Part shown: one piece after another, positions 17,376-28,000 of the stretch
How the letters are laid out: each line of letters opens with the position of its first letter
Numbering within the stretch: position 1 is the first letter of the stretch
NCBI GenBank assembly: GCA_946997215.1
Contig: CAMPUL010000002.1
Coordinates: 18,470-82,469 of the forward strand
Reading direction: 5' to 3'
Origin: Gardnerella vaginalis
GTDB taxonomy: Bacteria; Actinomycetota; Actinomycetes; Actinomycetales; Bifidobacteriaceae
Length of the DNA stretch: 64,000 nucleotides
Notes under the pieces: model-generated
The model's input: the letters and a program-made list of their open reading frames with translations, nothing else
Told to the model about the DNA's origin: nothing
Database searches by the model: none
Made by a program: the position numbers and the translations under genes

Positions 17376-18755
17376 TTACCGCCTCACCTTCTGATTAATA
17401 ACCACTTGAATATTGCTATAAGAGCTTAAATCCGGATCATGTTTTGCTATTCCAGCGTCTTTACAAAGATGATCAATAGCAACCTTTAATCCGCTTTGAA
17501 CAGTATGCCAATCGTGGCCTGAGCCTTTAGAAATCATTGTTATAACGCTTATTCCAGCTTTGTGTGCTGCTATAGCAATAGTGGATTGGTTTATTTGTGA
17601 TTTTGGATCCCATGCTCCTGCTATTGAATAATAATTTTGATTTAATGGAGCGTTTTTTCTCATTATGTTTGCTGGAATATGTTTTTCGTATTCCTTGCGA
17701 TTCCCGTTAAAATAGCGGTTTATTGTTTCGTTTTTATTCTTGTAAGTTGGCTCTAATTCTCCGCCAGCAGAATACATGTTTCCAAATAACTTTGGATATG
17801 CTGGAACTATTTGAGTTGCACAAGTTCCACCTTGAGAAAATCCTCCCATAAGCCAAAGTGCTGGATTTGTGCTTGCAGGAAGATTTTTGCGAATCCAGCT
17901 AACAACATCTTTAGTTAGGTACGTTTGAGCATTCCCATAAACCTTTGTGTTTGCGCAAAGTGAATTGTGTGTTGAAGTGCCATTTTGGTCTGGGGAAACA
18001 ACAATCGGAGCTAAACCATTGTGTTTTTTAGCGTAAGCATCTAAAGTGTTCACTATTTCGCTTGCAGCAAATAGTCTATTAGGGCTTCCTGGCTGTCCAG
18101 AAAGAAGAACCATTACAGGAAGTTTTGGAGCAAATTTTGTTAGCGCAGCTGGAGGAAGATACACGTTTGCGATTCTAGCGCGGAAGTTTGATTGTGTTGC
18201 AGGAATTCTAACAGAGCGGCTAATGCCTTTGGATGGCATTTTAGGCAGTTTTTTCTGATCTGCTAGTAAGTTCCAATCTTTAATCTCCATAATGGCATTG
18301 TGTTTATTATGCTCTTCTAGCTTTGGGTAATTTCCTAATCCAAAAACAGATCCAATAGTCGTGTATTCTCCGTAAATCATATTTACGCGAATCATTGTTG
18401 CTAAAACAAATAAGATAATCGAAAAAATAGCGAAAGCTCTTCTGCATCCTTTAGAAATTATTGCAGCACTTAGAGCAAAGCCTACGGCAGCAAATCCTCC
18501 TGCAATCGAAAAAATCACAAGCCATCCAAGACTTACGCCAAACACAAGAAAAACGTCGGATATTAGCCAAGTTATGAATCCAAAAATAATGGCAAATAAA
18601 AATGCTGAGCCTAATTGAGTTAAGAGTTTTGAAAAATACTTAGACTTTTTAGGTTTTGTAATTAAAAGAACAGCTAAGCATAATCCAGATATTGCGAATA
18701 TGCTTATAGGTAGAATGCCGTGCATTAAGTTAATTGTGGCAATAAATTGCTTCAT
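17376..18755 (-). CDS. membrane-anchored alpha/beta-hydrolase (esterase family)
   Basis: A 459-residue protein. Four or so membrane helices span about residues 10-135, then an alpha/beta-hydrolase of the putative-esterase type. The nucleophile elbow GGFSQGG places Ser307; D383 (AWDPKS) and H414 or H417 (GSGHDWHTV) are likely triad partners. Helix count and the order anchor-then-hydrolase suggest the catalytic part lies outside the membrane. AAGGAA precedes the ATG. It is followed after 2 bp by the MprF-like gene. Some Gram-positives encode an aminoacyl-lipid hydrolase beside the synthase, so I infer that this enzyme may deacylate the neighbour's product. A mycolyl- or other esterase role is possible. 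Confidence 0.8.
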   Translation of the reverse strand: MKQFIATINLMHGILPISIFAISGLCLAVLLITKPKKSKYFSKLLTQLGSAFLFAIIFGFITWLISDVFLVFGVSLGWLVIFSIAGGFAAVGFALSAAIISKGCRRAFAIFSIILFVLATMIRVNMIYGEYTTIGSVFGLGNYPKLEEHNKHNAIMEIKDWNLLADQKKLPKMPSKGISRSVRIPATQSNFRARIANVYLPPAALTKFAPKLPVMVLLSGQPGSPNRLFAASEIVNTLDAYAKKHNGLAPIVVSPDQNGTSTHNSLCANTKVYGNAQTYLTKDVVSWIRKNLPASTNPALWLMGGFSQGGTCATQIVPAYPKLFGNMYSAGGELEPTYKNKNETINRYFNGNRKEYEKHIPANIMRKNAPLNQNYYSIAGAWDPKSQINQSTIAIAAHKAGISVITMISKGSGHDWHTVQSGLKVAIDHLCKDAGIAKHDPDLSSYSNIQVVINQKVRR

Positions 18756-18980
18756 TCTTACTGTTCCTTAAAACCTCGCTAGATTGAAGATAACAAACAC
18801 AACCATTGCAAATATAGTATATAATCCTTAAAATTTTCTATATTTTGTCATCTATTATAATGATAAATGCTATAGAACATCTTACAATACATCAAAAGTA
18901 TGAATATGCATAGTTTTATACGATTTTTGTATGACGATAGCGATACTTAAGATGTATATGTAACACATGCATGCGTTAAG

Positions 18981-18998
18981 AACGTAATAAACGTAATA
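18981..18998 (+). repeat. 9-bp tandem repeat upstream of the LtaS-like gene
   Basis: AACGTAATA occurs twice in tandem, ending 38 bp before the start codon, in the 281-bp divergent promoter region between the hydrolase and LtaS-like genes. It could be a regulator site or a slippage product. A possible -10 for the hydrolase (TATACT, minus strand) lies at 18816-18821; nothing else in this spacer is recognisable. Confidence 0.7.
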
Positions 18999-19036
18999 TG
19001 CATTAAACATTAGGCGTAAATCAGAAGGGTGCAAAA

Positions 19037-21118
19037 TTGCCATTAAGCAATTCTCTTACAATTTTTAAGCAATTTGAGCGTTTTAAGATTAGGTTTGCTC
19101 GTTGGACGTACTCCGTTATGTTTGTTGCTTTTTGCGCAATAATGGTTATGATTGTGCAGCTTTCTGTACAGCGTTCTGGTCGAGTAGAAATGACTTCATC
19201 ACTTTCGGCAAGCGCTTGGAACATAATCTCAAAAATGTGGCTTAAGCTTAATTTTGTTTTTGTGCTTAATCTTCTTATTCTTGCGTTGATTTATGGTATT
19301 TTGCTAATAATCATAAACCGTTTTTGGATTACGTCTGCTATTTTGATTAGCGCATCTATAATTGTTTCTGTTATTGAATATATGAAAGTGAATGTTCGAT
19401 ACGAAACGATTCTTCCAGCTGACTTAAACTTTTTAAGAAGTAATACTGGAAACATTGCATCTTTTCTTCCAGACAACGCAAATGCCGTTATTTTTAGCTC
19501 TATTGTTGCTGTTCTAATAACTTGGGTTATTGCGCTTTTATTGCATGTTTTAGATGTTAATCATGGAAAAATCGTTATTATTGCAAATTTAAGAACTTCG
19601 ATTTTGGTTCGTGTTGTAACTTTAATCGCATTATTAGCGACTTTTGGATGGTATATTTGCACAGTTGGAACTGTTGATTCTAGCGCAAACAATTTTGCTA
19701 AGTTTATGGGAGATACGCCATCAATGTGGGACTCCGTTTACGACGCTCAAAGAAACGGCGCATTAGTGGCATTTTTAAGGCAAGTAAACCCAAAGGTTAT
19801 GGATAAGCCTGCGGATTACAGTGAGCGAACTATGAGCGCTTTGCTAGAAAAATACAATAAAGAAGCAAAGAAAATAAACGCCTCTAGAAAATCAAAAATC
19901 TCCGATAATACTGTTGTTTATGTGCTTTCGGAATCATTCTCTAATCCAATAAGAGTTCCTGGATTGCAACTAAATAAGAATCCAATGCCATTTATAAGCT
20001 CTTTGAAAGAGAAAACAGATAGCGGTTTAATGCTTTCTTCTGGCTACGGCGGAGGAACTGCAAACCTTGAATATATGTCGCTTACGGGATTGAGCATGGT
20101 GAACTTTAACTCATCTCTTACAAGCCCGTATCAGCAACTTGTTCCAAATTCTTCTTGGACTCCTACGATTAACAGGTATTGGGGGAGTGAATCTAATTCC
20201 ATAGCATTCCACCCGTATGAGCCGAGTATGTACTTGCGCTCAACAAACTATAAGAAGTTTGGTTTTAGTAAGTTCTACTCGCTAGAAGCTCCTAATGTTA
20301 TTGCGCACAAAAATATGCTTGATAAATCGCCTTATGTTTGCGACGAGTCTGCGTATAAAAGCGCGTTTGAAAAAATCGCTTCTAGTAAAAATAACCAATT
20401 TGTGCAAATAGTCACAATGCAAAATCATATGCCATTTAGGAATTGGTATAAGAACAATGATTTTAAGGCTAGTTCAAAGCCTGGCTCGCCAAAGCTTGGA
20501 AGCTCGGAGATATCTTCGATTGAAACATACGCTAAGGGAGTGAATTATACTGATAAAGCAACTCAAGCGTTCTTAAATGATTTAGATTCTATAAATAAGC
20601 CAGTGACTGTTGTATTCTATGGAGATCATCTTCCTGGAATATATAGTACTGCTAGCGACGATGAGAATAATTCTCTAGATTTGCATTTAACGGATTATTT
20701 TATTTGGTCAAATAAAAAAGCTAGAGAAAATAAGCAAAAAGAAGATAATTCTAGTGGTAATAATGCTAGAGATAATAATGCTAATAAGAATAAAGTCAAA
20801 GATTCTTATTCTTCGCCAAACTTCTTTATATCTCAAGTGGCATCTCACACAAATTCTAAAGTTTCGCCATATCTTGCATTCCTAACACGATTGCACGAAA
20901 AGATTAGTGCAATGGAGCCTCCTGTTGTAAATAAGATTCAAGGTTGGGATAGAATTCCGCAAGGTCAGTCCATCTATTTGAATCCAAATGGAAAGCCAAT
21001 GATTGCTAGTAGTATGAACAAAGAAACTAAGCAATTATTGAATGATTACCGTTTGATTCAATACGATATTACAGCTGGAAAGCATTATCTTAAAAACACA
21101 AACTTTCTTGGTTTTTAA
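19037..21118 (+). CDS. lipoteichoic-acid-synthase-like sulfatase-fold membrane protein
   Basis: A 693-residue protein with five N-terminal membrane helices (about residues 20-215) and an extracellular sulfatase-type domain. Metal and nucleophile residues of the LtaS family are present: E299 (LSESFS), T341 in GYGGGTANLEY, and D530-H531 (FYGDHLPG). LtaS polymerises glycerol-phosphate from phosphatidylglycerol onto a lipid anchor; a related phosphoglycerol transferase role is also possible. The start is a TTG at 19037, chosen because AGAAGGG lies 7 nt upstream. A low-complexity Asn/Lys/Asp insert interrupts the domain near residues 565-590. Its stop codon overlaps the stop of convergent purD. 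Confidence 0.85.
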   Translation: MPLSNSLTIFKQFERFKIRFARWTYSVMFVAFCAIMVMIVQLSVQRSGRVEMTSSLSASAWNIISKMWLKLNFVFVLNLLILALIYGILLIIINRFWITSAILISASIIVSVIEYMKVNVRYETILPADLNFLRSNTGNIASFLPDNANAVIFSSIVAVLITWVIALLLHVLDVNHGKIVIIANLRTSILVRVVTLIALLATFGWYICTVGTVDSSANNFAKFMGDTPSMWDSVYDAQRNGALVAFLRQVNPKVMDKPADYSERTMSALLEKYNKEAKKINASRKSKISDNTVVYVLSESFSNPIRVPGLQLNKNPMPFISSLKEKTDSGLMLSSGYGGGTANLEYMSLTGLSMVNFNSSLTSPYQQLVPNSSWTPTINRYWGSESNSIAFHPYEPSMYLRSTNYKKFGFSKFYSLEAPNVIAHKNMLDKSPYVCDESAYKSAFEKIASSKNNQFVQIVTMQNHMPFRNWYKNNDFKASSKPGSPKLGSSEISSIETYAKGVNYTDKATQAFLNDLDSINKPVTVVFYGDHLPGIYSTASDDENNSLDLHLTDYFIWSNKKARENKQKEDNSSGNNARDNNANKNKVKDSYSSPNFFISQVASHTNSKVSPYLAFLTRLHEKISAMEPPVVNKIQGWDRIPQGQSIYLNPNGKPMIASSMNKETKQLLNDYRLIQYDITAGKHYLKNTNFLGF

Positions 21119-22392
21119 TTTTTCAATGCTTTAAGTGCTTTAGACGCAATGTCGTGCCTATAAAACATGTTAGAAAGATTAAGATTGTCTAATATGCTAT
21201 AGGCTTTTGATTGAGCATCTTTAACATCTTTGCCATTTACTTGCAAAAGTGCCACTCTTCCAGAAGACGTTACAAGATTATTGTTTTCGTCTAATTTAAC
21301 ACCAGAATAGTAAACATTTTGATCTGCACTATTAAGAGTGATTTGTGGCAGAGATGTTCCTGTAACAAGCTTTCCAGGGTAGCCTTTGCTTGCTAACACA
21401 ACGCCGAGAGTTACACCATTTTTAGCCCAAGTAAATGTTGGCTCTTTGCCATGCAAGATGTTAAAAATAGCTTCGCCAAAGTCGCTAGTAAGTCTTGGAA
21501 GAACAACTTCGGTTTCTGGGTCTCCAAAGCGAGCGTTAAATTCTATGACTTTTGCACCTTGCGCTGTGTTAATCAATCCAGCATACAAAATTCCTGTAAA
21601 AGGCATGCCTTCGCTTGCAAGAGCTTGCAAAGTTGGGCGCACGATTTTATCAATCGCTTGTTTTACAACGTAATCGCTGATTTGCGGAACTGGGCTGTAT
21701 GCTCCCATTCCGCCTGTGTTTGGGCCAGTATCGCCGTCGTGAGCACGCTTGTGATCTTGAGAAATAGGCATAACCCAAAAATCTGTTCCGTTAGCAAAAC
21801 TCATTAATGAGAATTCTTCGCCTTCTAAGAACTCTTCTATAACAACTTTTGCTCCAGCTTTGCCAAAACGGTGGTCTACAAAAATATCTTCTAAAGCTGC
21901 TAGCGCCTCATCAACGCTTGTTGCCACTGTTACGCCTTTTCCAGCAGCCAAACCGTCTGCTTTAATAACAATAGGAGCGCCTTGCTTTTTAACGTACTCA
22001 ATAGCTGGTTCTAGCTCACTAAATGTTTTGTAGGCAGCTGTTGGAATATTGTGCCTTTGCATAAGTTGCTTTGCAAAATCCTTAGAGCCTTCAATCTGAG
22101 CAGCCGCTTTGTTTGGGCCAAATGCTGGTATTCCGTTCGCTTCAAAATCGTCAACAATGCCATTCATAAGAGGCACTTCAGGGCCAATAAAAGCAAAGTC
22201 GTAGTTGTTGTTCTTAACAAATTCGATTAAAGCGTTGTGATCCGATTCGCTAATGTTTTCAATTTTGATTCCGCTTTTAATCATGCCTGGGTTTCCAGGA
22301 GCAACTGTGACTTCGCTAACGCTTTTACTCGCTAAAAATGCAACTGCGATTGCGTGTTCTCGTGCGCCTGAGCCTACAACTAAAACTTTCAT
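21115..22392 (-). CDS. purD: phosphoribosylamine-glycine ligase (GAR synthetase)
   Basis: Second step of purine synthesis: joins glycine to phosphoribosylamine using ATP. 425 residues, normal length. It opens MKVLVVGSGAREHAIA, the family's N-terminal signature. The ATP-grasp core contains PIVIKADGLAAGKGVTVA, and the FNARFGDPETEVVLPRL block gives metal and phosphate contacts. It is the last gene of the minus-strand pur cluster, 32 bp behind purM. Its TAA (21115-21117) overlaps the TAA of the LtaS-like gene on the other strand, with no room for a separate terminator. Confidence 0.97.
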   Translation of the reverse strand: MKVLVVGSGAREHAIAVAFLASKSVSEVTVAPGNPGMIKSGIKIENISESDHNALIEFVKNNNYDFAFIGPEVPLMNGIVDDFEANGIPAFGPNKAAAQIEGSKDFAKQLMQRHNIPTAAYKTFSELEPAIEYVKKQGAPIVIKADGLAAGKGVTVATSVDEALAALEDIFVDHRFGKAGAKVVIEEFLEGEEFSLMSFANGTDFWVMPISQDHKRAHDGDTGPNTGGMGAYSPVPQISDYVVKQAIDKIVRPTLQALASEGMPFTGILYAGLINTAQGAKVIEFNARFGDPETEVVLPRLTSDFGEAIFNILHGKEPTFTWAKNGVTLGVVLASKGYPGKLVTGTSLPQITLNSADQNVYYSGVKLDENNNLVTSSGRVALLQVNGKDVKDAQSKAYSILDNLNLSNMFYRHDIASKALKALKN

Positions 22393-22424
22393 CTTTAATC
22401 CTTTATTGCTTTAAGATTTTGGAA

Positions 22425-23459
22425 TTATAACAACTCAACTGCAACGTTTTCGCGCTTAATCATTTTGCCAATAACATACGCTTGTTCATTATTGCTTTTA
22501 AGGTTTTGCATAGCTTCATCGGCTTTATTTGCATCAATTGCTAATATCATTCCGATTCCCATGTTAAAAACATTGAACATTTCTGCGTGAGGAACTTTTC
22601 CAGCTTTTTCAATAATGCTGAAAATAGGTGGAACGCTCCAGCTTGACGTGTCAATTTTTGCAGCCAAATCGTCAGCGTACATGCGCGGAACATTTTCAAT
22701 AAAACCGCCGCCTGTAATATGAGCCACACCTTTAATAAGATGATTCGCAAATAGTGGTTTTAGTGCTTTAACGTAGATTTTTGTAGGCTCTAAAAGAACT
22801 TCGCCAATCGTTTTTCCATCAAGCTCATCTAATTTTGTATTAACGCTAAATCCTGCTTCTTCAAACAAAGCTTTGCGAACAAGAGAGAATCCGTTTGAGT
22901 GCACTCCCGAAGATGCAAGTCCTATAAGAGTGTCTCCAGCTTGTATTTTGCTTCCGTCAACAATGTTTTCTCTTTCTGCAACGCCTACAGCAAATCCCGC
23001 AAGATCGTACTCATCTTGATTATACATTCCTGGCATTTCTGCAGTTTCACCGCCAATTAACGCTGCTTCTGATTGCACGCATCCGTCTGCAACGCCTGAA
23101 ACCACTTGCTCGAGTATTTCTGGATTGTTTTTTCCGCAAGCAATGTAATCAAGGAAGAATAGCGGCTCGGCACCTTGAGCTGCAATGTCGTTTACGCACA
23201 TTGCTACGCAATCAACGCCAATCGTATTATGCTTTTGCATCATTTGCGCAATCATCAACTTTGTGCCAACTCCATCTGTTCCAGAAATTAGCACTGGGTC
23301 TTTGTAACCAAGGCTTGCTAAATCAAATAGTCCGCCAAAACCGCCGATTCCGCCCATAACGCCTGGTCTTTTTGTGCGATTTACGTGGGATTTTATTCTT
23401 CGCAGAACCTCGTAGCCAGCTTCTACGCTAACACCAGCTTGTTCATATGCGTTTGGCAT
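22425..23459 (-). CDS. purM: phosphoribosylformylglycinamidine cyclo-ligase (AIR synthetase)
   Basis: Closes the imidazole ring of purines using ATP. 344 residues, normal length. It begins with the conserved [13 protein letters not shown]; the substrate/ATP region [10 protein letters not shown] and [11 protein letters not shown] are present, as is the C-terminal [13 protein letters not shown]. An A/G-rich stretch (CGAAAGGATTC) in front of the ATG provides the Shine-Dalgarno. The 60-bp spacer to purF contains three 9-bp repeats, noted separately. Confidence 0.97.
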   Translation of the reverse strand: MPNAYEQAGVSVEAGYEVLRRIKSHVNRTKRPGVMGGIGGFGGLFDLASLGYKDPVLISGTDGVGTKLMIAQMMQKHNTIGVDCVAMCVNDIAAQGAEPLFFLDYIACGKNNPEILEQVVSGVADGCVQSEAALIGGETAEMPGMYNQDEYDLAGFAVGVAERENIVDGSKIQAGDTLIGLASSGVHSNGFSLVRKALFEEAGFSVNTKLDELDGKTIGEVLLEPTKIYVKALKPLFANHLIKGVAHITGGGFIENVPRMYADDLAAKIDTSSWSVPPIFSIIEKAGKVPHAEMFNVFNMGIGMILAIDANKADEAMQNLKSNNEQAYVIGKMIKRENVAVELL

Positions 23460-23480
23460 TTAAGAATCCTTTCGTGTTTG

Positions 23481-23507
23481 TTTTAAGTGTTTTAAGTATT
23501 TTAAGTG
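23481..23507. repeat. 9-bp tandem repeat x3 between purF and purM
   Basis: TTTTAAGTG, TTTTAAGTA and TTTTAAGTG lie in direct succession in the purF-purM spacer. Confidence 0.85.
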
Positions 23508-23519
23508 TTTAGTCGAAGT

Positions 23520-25013
23520 TTAATCGCAGTTTGAATCGCAAAAATTATATTTACTATTCTTTTTAATATTCTCTAAAACTTCCTTGTCTTCTTTAGAAAG
23601 CGAAGCTAAGAATTCATCTCGGTAGTCATCTAAAGCAGTAGGGTAGTCGCCATTAAAATACGCTACGCATAATCCTCCGTATGGAGCAGGCTTATTTAAC
23701 CCAATAGACTCAACAAGACCGTCTAAAGACAAGAATGCTAAGGAGTCAGCGCCAATATACTCGCGAATTTGCTCAACGGAATGTTTAGCTGCAATAAGCT
23801 CTTTAGTAGTTTGAATATCGATTCCGTAGAAGCACGGGTATTTAAGAGGAGGCGAAGAGATTCGCATATGAACCTCTTTAGCGCCCGCTTCTCTAAGAAG
23901 ACGAACAATCCTTTTAGACGTGGTTCCGCGAACGATTGAATCGTCAATAACAATTACGCGCTTTCCCTTAACAACACCTCTAACAGCCGAAAGCTTCATG
24001 CGAACGCCTTGCTCTCTAAGCTCTTGAGTTGGCTGAATAAAAGTGCGAGCAACATATTGATTTTTAATCAAACCCATCTCGTTAGGGATTCCACTTGTTT
24101 CGGCGTATCCTGCAGCGGCAGAAAGAGACGAATTAGGCACGCCAATCACCATATCTGCGTCTACAGGAGACTCTTTAGCTAAGCGTGCTCCCATGCGTTT
24201 TCGCGCAGAATGAACATTAATGCCGTATATGTTAGAATCCGGGCGAGCAAAATAGATAAACTCCATTGAGCAAACAGCGTGCTGAATATTTTTTGCATAA
24301 CGCTCAATCTTGTATCCATCGTTATTAATAACGATTATCTCGCCAGGTTCAATGTCTCTAATAAACTCCGCGCTAACAATATCTAAAGCGCAAGTTTCCG
24401 ATGCAAGAACGTAAGCACCATTACTCATTCTTCCTAGACTAAGCGGCCTAAAACCATTAGGATCCGTTGCTCCAATAAGTGCGTCTTCTGTAAGAAGCAA
24501 GTATGCAAAACCGCCATGAACAGTTAACAGCGCATCTTTAAGCTTATCCATAAACGAAGTTTTATTCGACCTTCTAATAAGATGCATCAAAACTTCTGTA
24601 TCGGAGTTAGAGTGGAAAATCGCTCCACAATCTTCTAGCTTATTTCTAAGAGTTGTGCAATTAGTAAGATTGCCATTATGCCCTAAAGCAACATCTCCAT
24701 CATGGAAAGAAAACAGAAAAGGTTGAATGTTCTCAACACTTCCAGATCCAGCAGTCGCGTAGCGAACGTGGCCAATCGCGCTGTTTCCAGTAAGATGCTT
24801 CATAATGTCTTCGTTCGCAAAAACTTTAGTTAAAAGACCTAAGTTTCTGTATCCTTTAAGATGACCATTATCGTTGGCAACTATTCCAGCACCTTCTTGG
24901 CCTCTATGTTGCAATGCGTGCAAGCCAAAGTAGGTAAGTCTTGCGGCATCGGAATGACCCCACACTCCAAAAACGCCACATTCTTCGTGAACTCCTTCAA
25001 GCTCAGCAGACAT
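23520..25013 (-). CDS. purF: amidophosphoribosyltransferase
   Basis: Commits PRPP to purine synthesis using glutamine. 497 residues from the ATG at 25013. AGGGGG lies 5 nt upstream and overlaps the alternative GTG at 25019, so ATG is preferred. An 11-residue propeptide precedes CGVFGVWGH, so Cys12 should become the N-terminal nucleophile after self-cleavage, as in the Bacillus-type enzyme. The PRPP loop is [14 protein letters not shown]. Cys residues matching three of the four Fe-S ligands of the Bacillus enzyme are visible ([30 protein letters not shown]). The fourth, expected in a CxxC, is Tyr here. It lies between purL and purM. Confidence 0.97.
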   Translation of the reverse strand: MSAELEGVHEECGVFGVWGHSDAARLTYFGLHALQHRGQEGAGIVANDNGHLKGYRNLGLLTKVFANEDIMKHLTGNSAIGHVRYATAGSGSVENIQPFLFSFHDGDVALGHNGNLTNCTTLRNKLEDCGAIFHSNSDTEVLMHLIRRSNKTSFMDKLKDALLTVHGGFAYLLLTEDALIGATDPNGFRPLSLGRMSNGAYVLASETCALDIVSAEFIRDIEPGEIIVINNDGYKIERYAKNIQHAVCSMEFIYFARPDSNIYGINVHSARKRMGARLAKESPVDADMVIGVPNSSLSAAAGYAETSGIPNEMGLIKNQYVARTFIQPTQELREQGVRMKLSAVRGVVKGKRVIVIDDSIVRGTTSKRIVRLLREAGAKEVHMRISSPPLKYPCFYGIDIQTTKELIAAKHSVEQIREYIGADSLAFLSLDGLVESIGLNKPAPYGGLCVAYFNGDYPTALDDYRDEFLASLSKEDKEVLENIKKNSKYNFCDSNCD

Positions 25014-25082
25014 TCGCACCCCCTATATTTTCAAAATCGCAATAAATATTTTGATTAGAATAATTAAACACACAATCCCCAA

Positions 25083-28000
25083 TCATGACGTAAAGTATTC
25101 AACTCCAGCGCTAAAAATGTTTTGTGTTCTAAAATCAGGAATATTTACGTACAAGCCGTTACCGCTGCGCTCGCAATGACCCATTTTTCCGAATACTCTT
25201 CCATCTGGGCTGGTGATTCCTTCTACAGCCATAAGTGATCCATTTGGATTTACTTTAAGGTTCATACTTGGAACGCCATTGCTATCAACATATTGCGTTG
25301 CAATTTGGCCGTTTTGTATAAGAGTATCCATAACTTCTGGTAATGCTACGAATCGTCCCTCGCCATGAGATATTGCAACACTATGAACATCGCCAACTTT
25401 GCAATTTGAAAGCCAAGGAGAAAGATTAGATGCAACTCGAGTTCTAACAATCTTGCTTTGATGCCTTCCAATAGTGTTAAACGTTAAAGTTGGGCATTCT
25501 GCATCCATTGGAATAATATCTCCAAATGGAACAAGACCGAGCTTAATAAGAGCCTGGAAGCCGTTGCAAATGCCAAGCATTAAGCCATCGCGATTGTTTA
25601 GCAAATCGCGAACAGAGTCGCTAACGGCAGGGTTTCTAAAGAATGCCGTTATAAACTTGGCAGAACCGTCTGGCTCATCGCCTCCAGAGAAGCCGCCAGG
25701 AATCATAACAATTTGGCTTTTATTAATCTCTTTAACAAGCTCTTTTGCGGATTCTACAACATCATCAGCGCTTAAATTATTGATTATAAGCGTTTTGCAT
25801 TCTGCTCCAGCTTTTTCAAACGCTGCTTGAGTGTCGTATTCGCAATTGTTTCCAGGGAAAACTGGAATGATTACGCGTGGCTTACTCAATGGCGTTCTTC
25901 TATTAGATTTCATATGATTTCTAACAGGCTTGCGATTAGTGGAATTTATTTCGCGAACTGCGCTTCCTTTACCTCGATATGGGAAAATGCCCTCTAGTGG
26001 ACTTTCCCAATCTTCCTGTAAGTCATCTAAACTAATGATTTCGTTGCAAGCATAAAGCTTAAATTCATTGCACGTTTGTCCAATAACTTCAACGTTTACA
26101 AGATCCTCGCTAAACTTGCTTGAAAAATCGTCAACGTTAAAATCTTCTTCCACTTCTACAAAGAAAGTTCCGTATCTAGACTTAAACAAGTCGTCTGTTT
26201 TAACAGAGTCGTTAAGCTTTAATCCAATATGGTTGCCCAAAGCCATCTTAAACAAGCTTTCCGCACTAGCTCCAAAACCTGGAGTGCTAATCGCTAGCGC
26301 GCGCTTGTTTGAAGTAAGATTTTCAACAATCCTAATCGCTTCTAAGAAGCTTTGAGCGTTAGGAGTGATTCCATCTTCCTTATATTTAGGCAATATTCTT
26401 AGGATTTTACTGTTGGTTTTTTTGAATTCTGGAGAAACAACATTTCGCGCGTCTCCTGTAGAAACAGCAAAGGATATAAGAGTTGGGGGAACGTCAAGAT
26501 TTTCAAAGCTTCCGCTCATAGAGTCTTTACCGCCAATCGCGCCAACACCAAAATCAATTTGTGCGCTTAAAGCGCCAAGAACTGCTGCAGTAGGTTTTCC
26601 CCATCTTTCTGGAACATTTTGCGGTTTGCCAAAATATTCTTGAAGGCTTAAATAAGCGTTTTCGATTGTAAAACCACTTGCTACAAGCTTTGCCAAAGAT
26701 TCTACAACCGATATGTATGCTCCCGTAAATTGATTCTTTTCCATAATGTATGGGTTAAATCCCCAAGACATTGCAGAAGCTGTGTTTGTTTCGCCAAATA
26801 CTGGGAATTTTGCGCTCATCGCTTGTGCTGGAGTTAGCTGTCTGCGGCCGCCAAATGGCATAAGAACTGTTGCGGCTCCAATAGTGGAGTCAAACATTTC
26901 GCTAAGGCCTTTGTTTGAGCAAACGTTTATGTTAGAAACAAGATTTTTAATGCGCTCAGCTAAAGACTTGTCAGAGTAAACTCCACTTTCGTCTTGCCAC
27001 TTTGTAGCATAATTTTTGCCATTTTCAACGTGAATATCTTGCGTTTTTGGAGCGCCATTAGAAGCTAGGAATTTGCGGCTTAGATCAACAATTGTTTTTC
27101 CTCGCCAAGTCATTTTCATTCGAGCTTCTTTTGTAACAGTAGCTACAATTTGCGCTTCCAAATTTTCTTGACGCGCGTAGCTCAAAAATTCGTCTGCGTC
27201 GCTTGCAGAAACATCAACTGCCATTCGCTCTTGAGATTCAGAAATCGCAAGTTCCGTTCCATCAAGACCTTCGTATTTTTTAGACACTTTGTCTAAGTTA
27301 ATAATCAAGCCGTCTGCGATTTCGCCTGTAGCAACGCTTACGCCACCAGCGCCAAAATCGTTGCAACGCTTAATAAGACGGCATGCGTCTTTGCGTCTAA
27401 AAAGTCTTTGCAACTTGCGTTCAATAGGTGCATTTCCTTTTTGAACTTCTGCTCCGCACTCCTCAATGCTGTCTGCGTCTTGAGCTTTAGAAGCTCCAGT
27501 TGCTCCGCCAATTCCGTCTCTTCCAGTTCTGCCGCCTAGAAGAATAATCACATCTCCTGGTTCAGGTGTTTCTCTTCTAACATGGTCTGCTGGGGTAGCT
27601 GCTACAACCGCTCCAACTTCCATTCGTTTTGCAACATATCCTGGGTGGTAAATCTCGTGTACTTCGCCTGTTGCTAATCCAATTTGATTTCCGTAAGACG
27701 AGTAGCCTGCAGCTGCAGACGTTACGATTTTCCGTTGAGATAGTTTTCCTTCTAAAGTTTCGCTAATAGGCGTTCTAGGGTCGGCTGCTCCAGTTACGCG
27801 CATTGCTTGATATACGTAGGAGCGTCCCGAAAGAGGGTCTCGAATGCATCCGCCAATGCATGTTGCCGCGCCGCCAAAAGGTTCGATTTCTGTAGGATGA
27901 TTATGCGTTTCGTTTTTGAACAAAAATAGCCAGTCTTCATCGTGACCATTAACGTCAACTTTTACTTTTACTGTGCACGCATTGATTTCTTCGGATTCGT

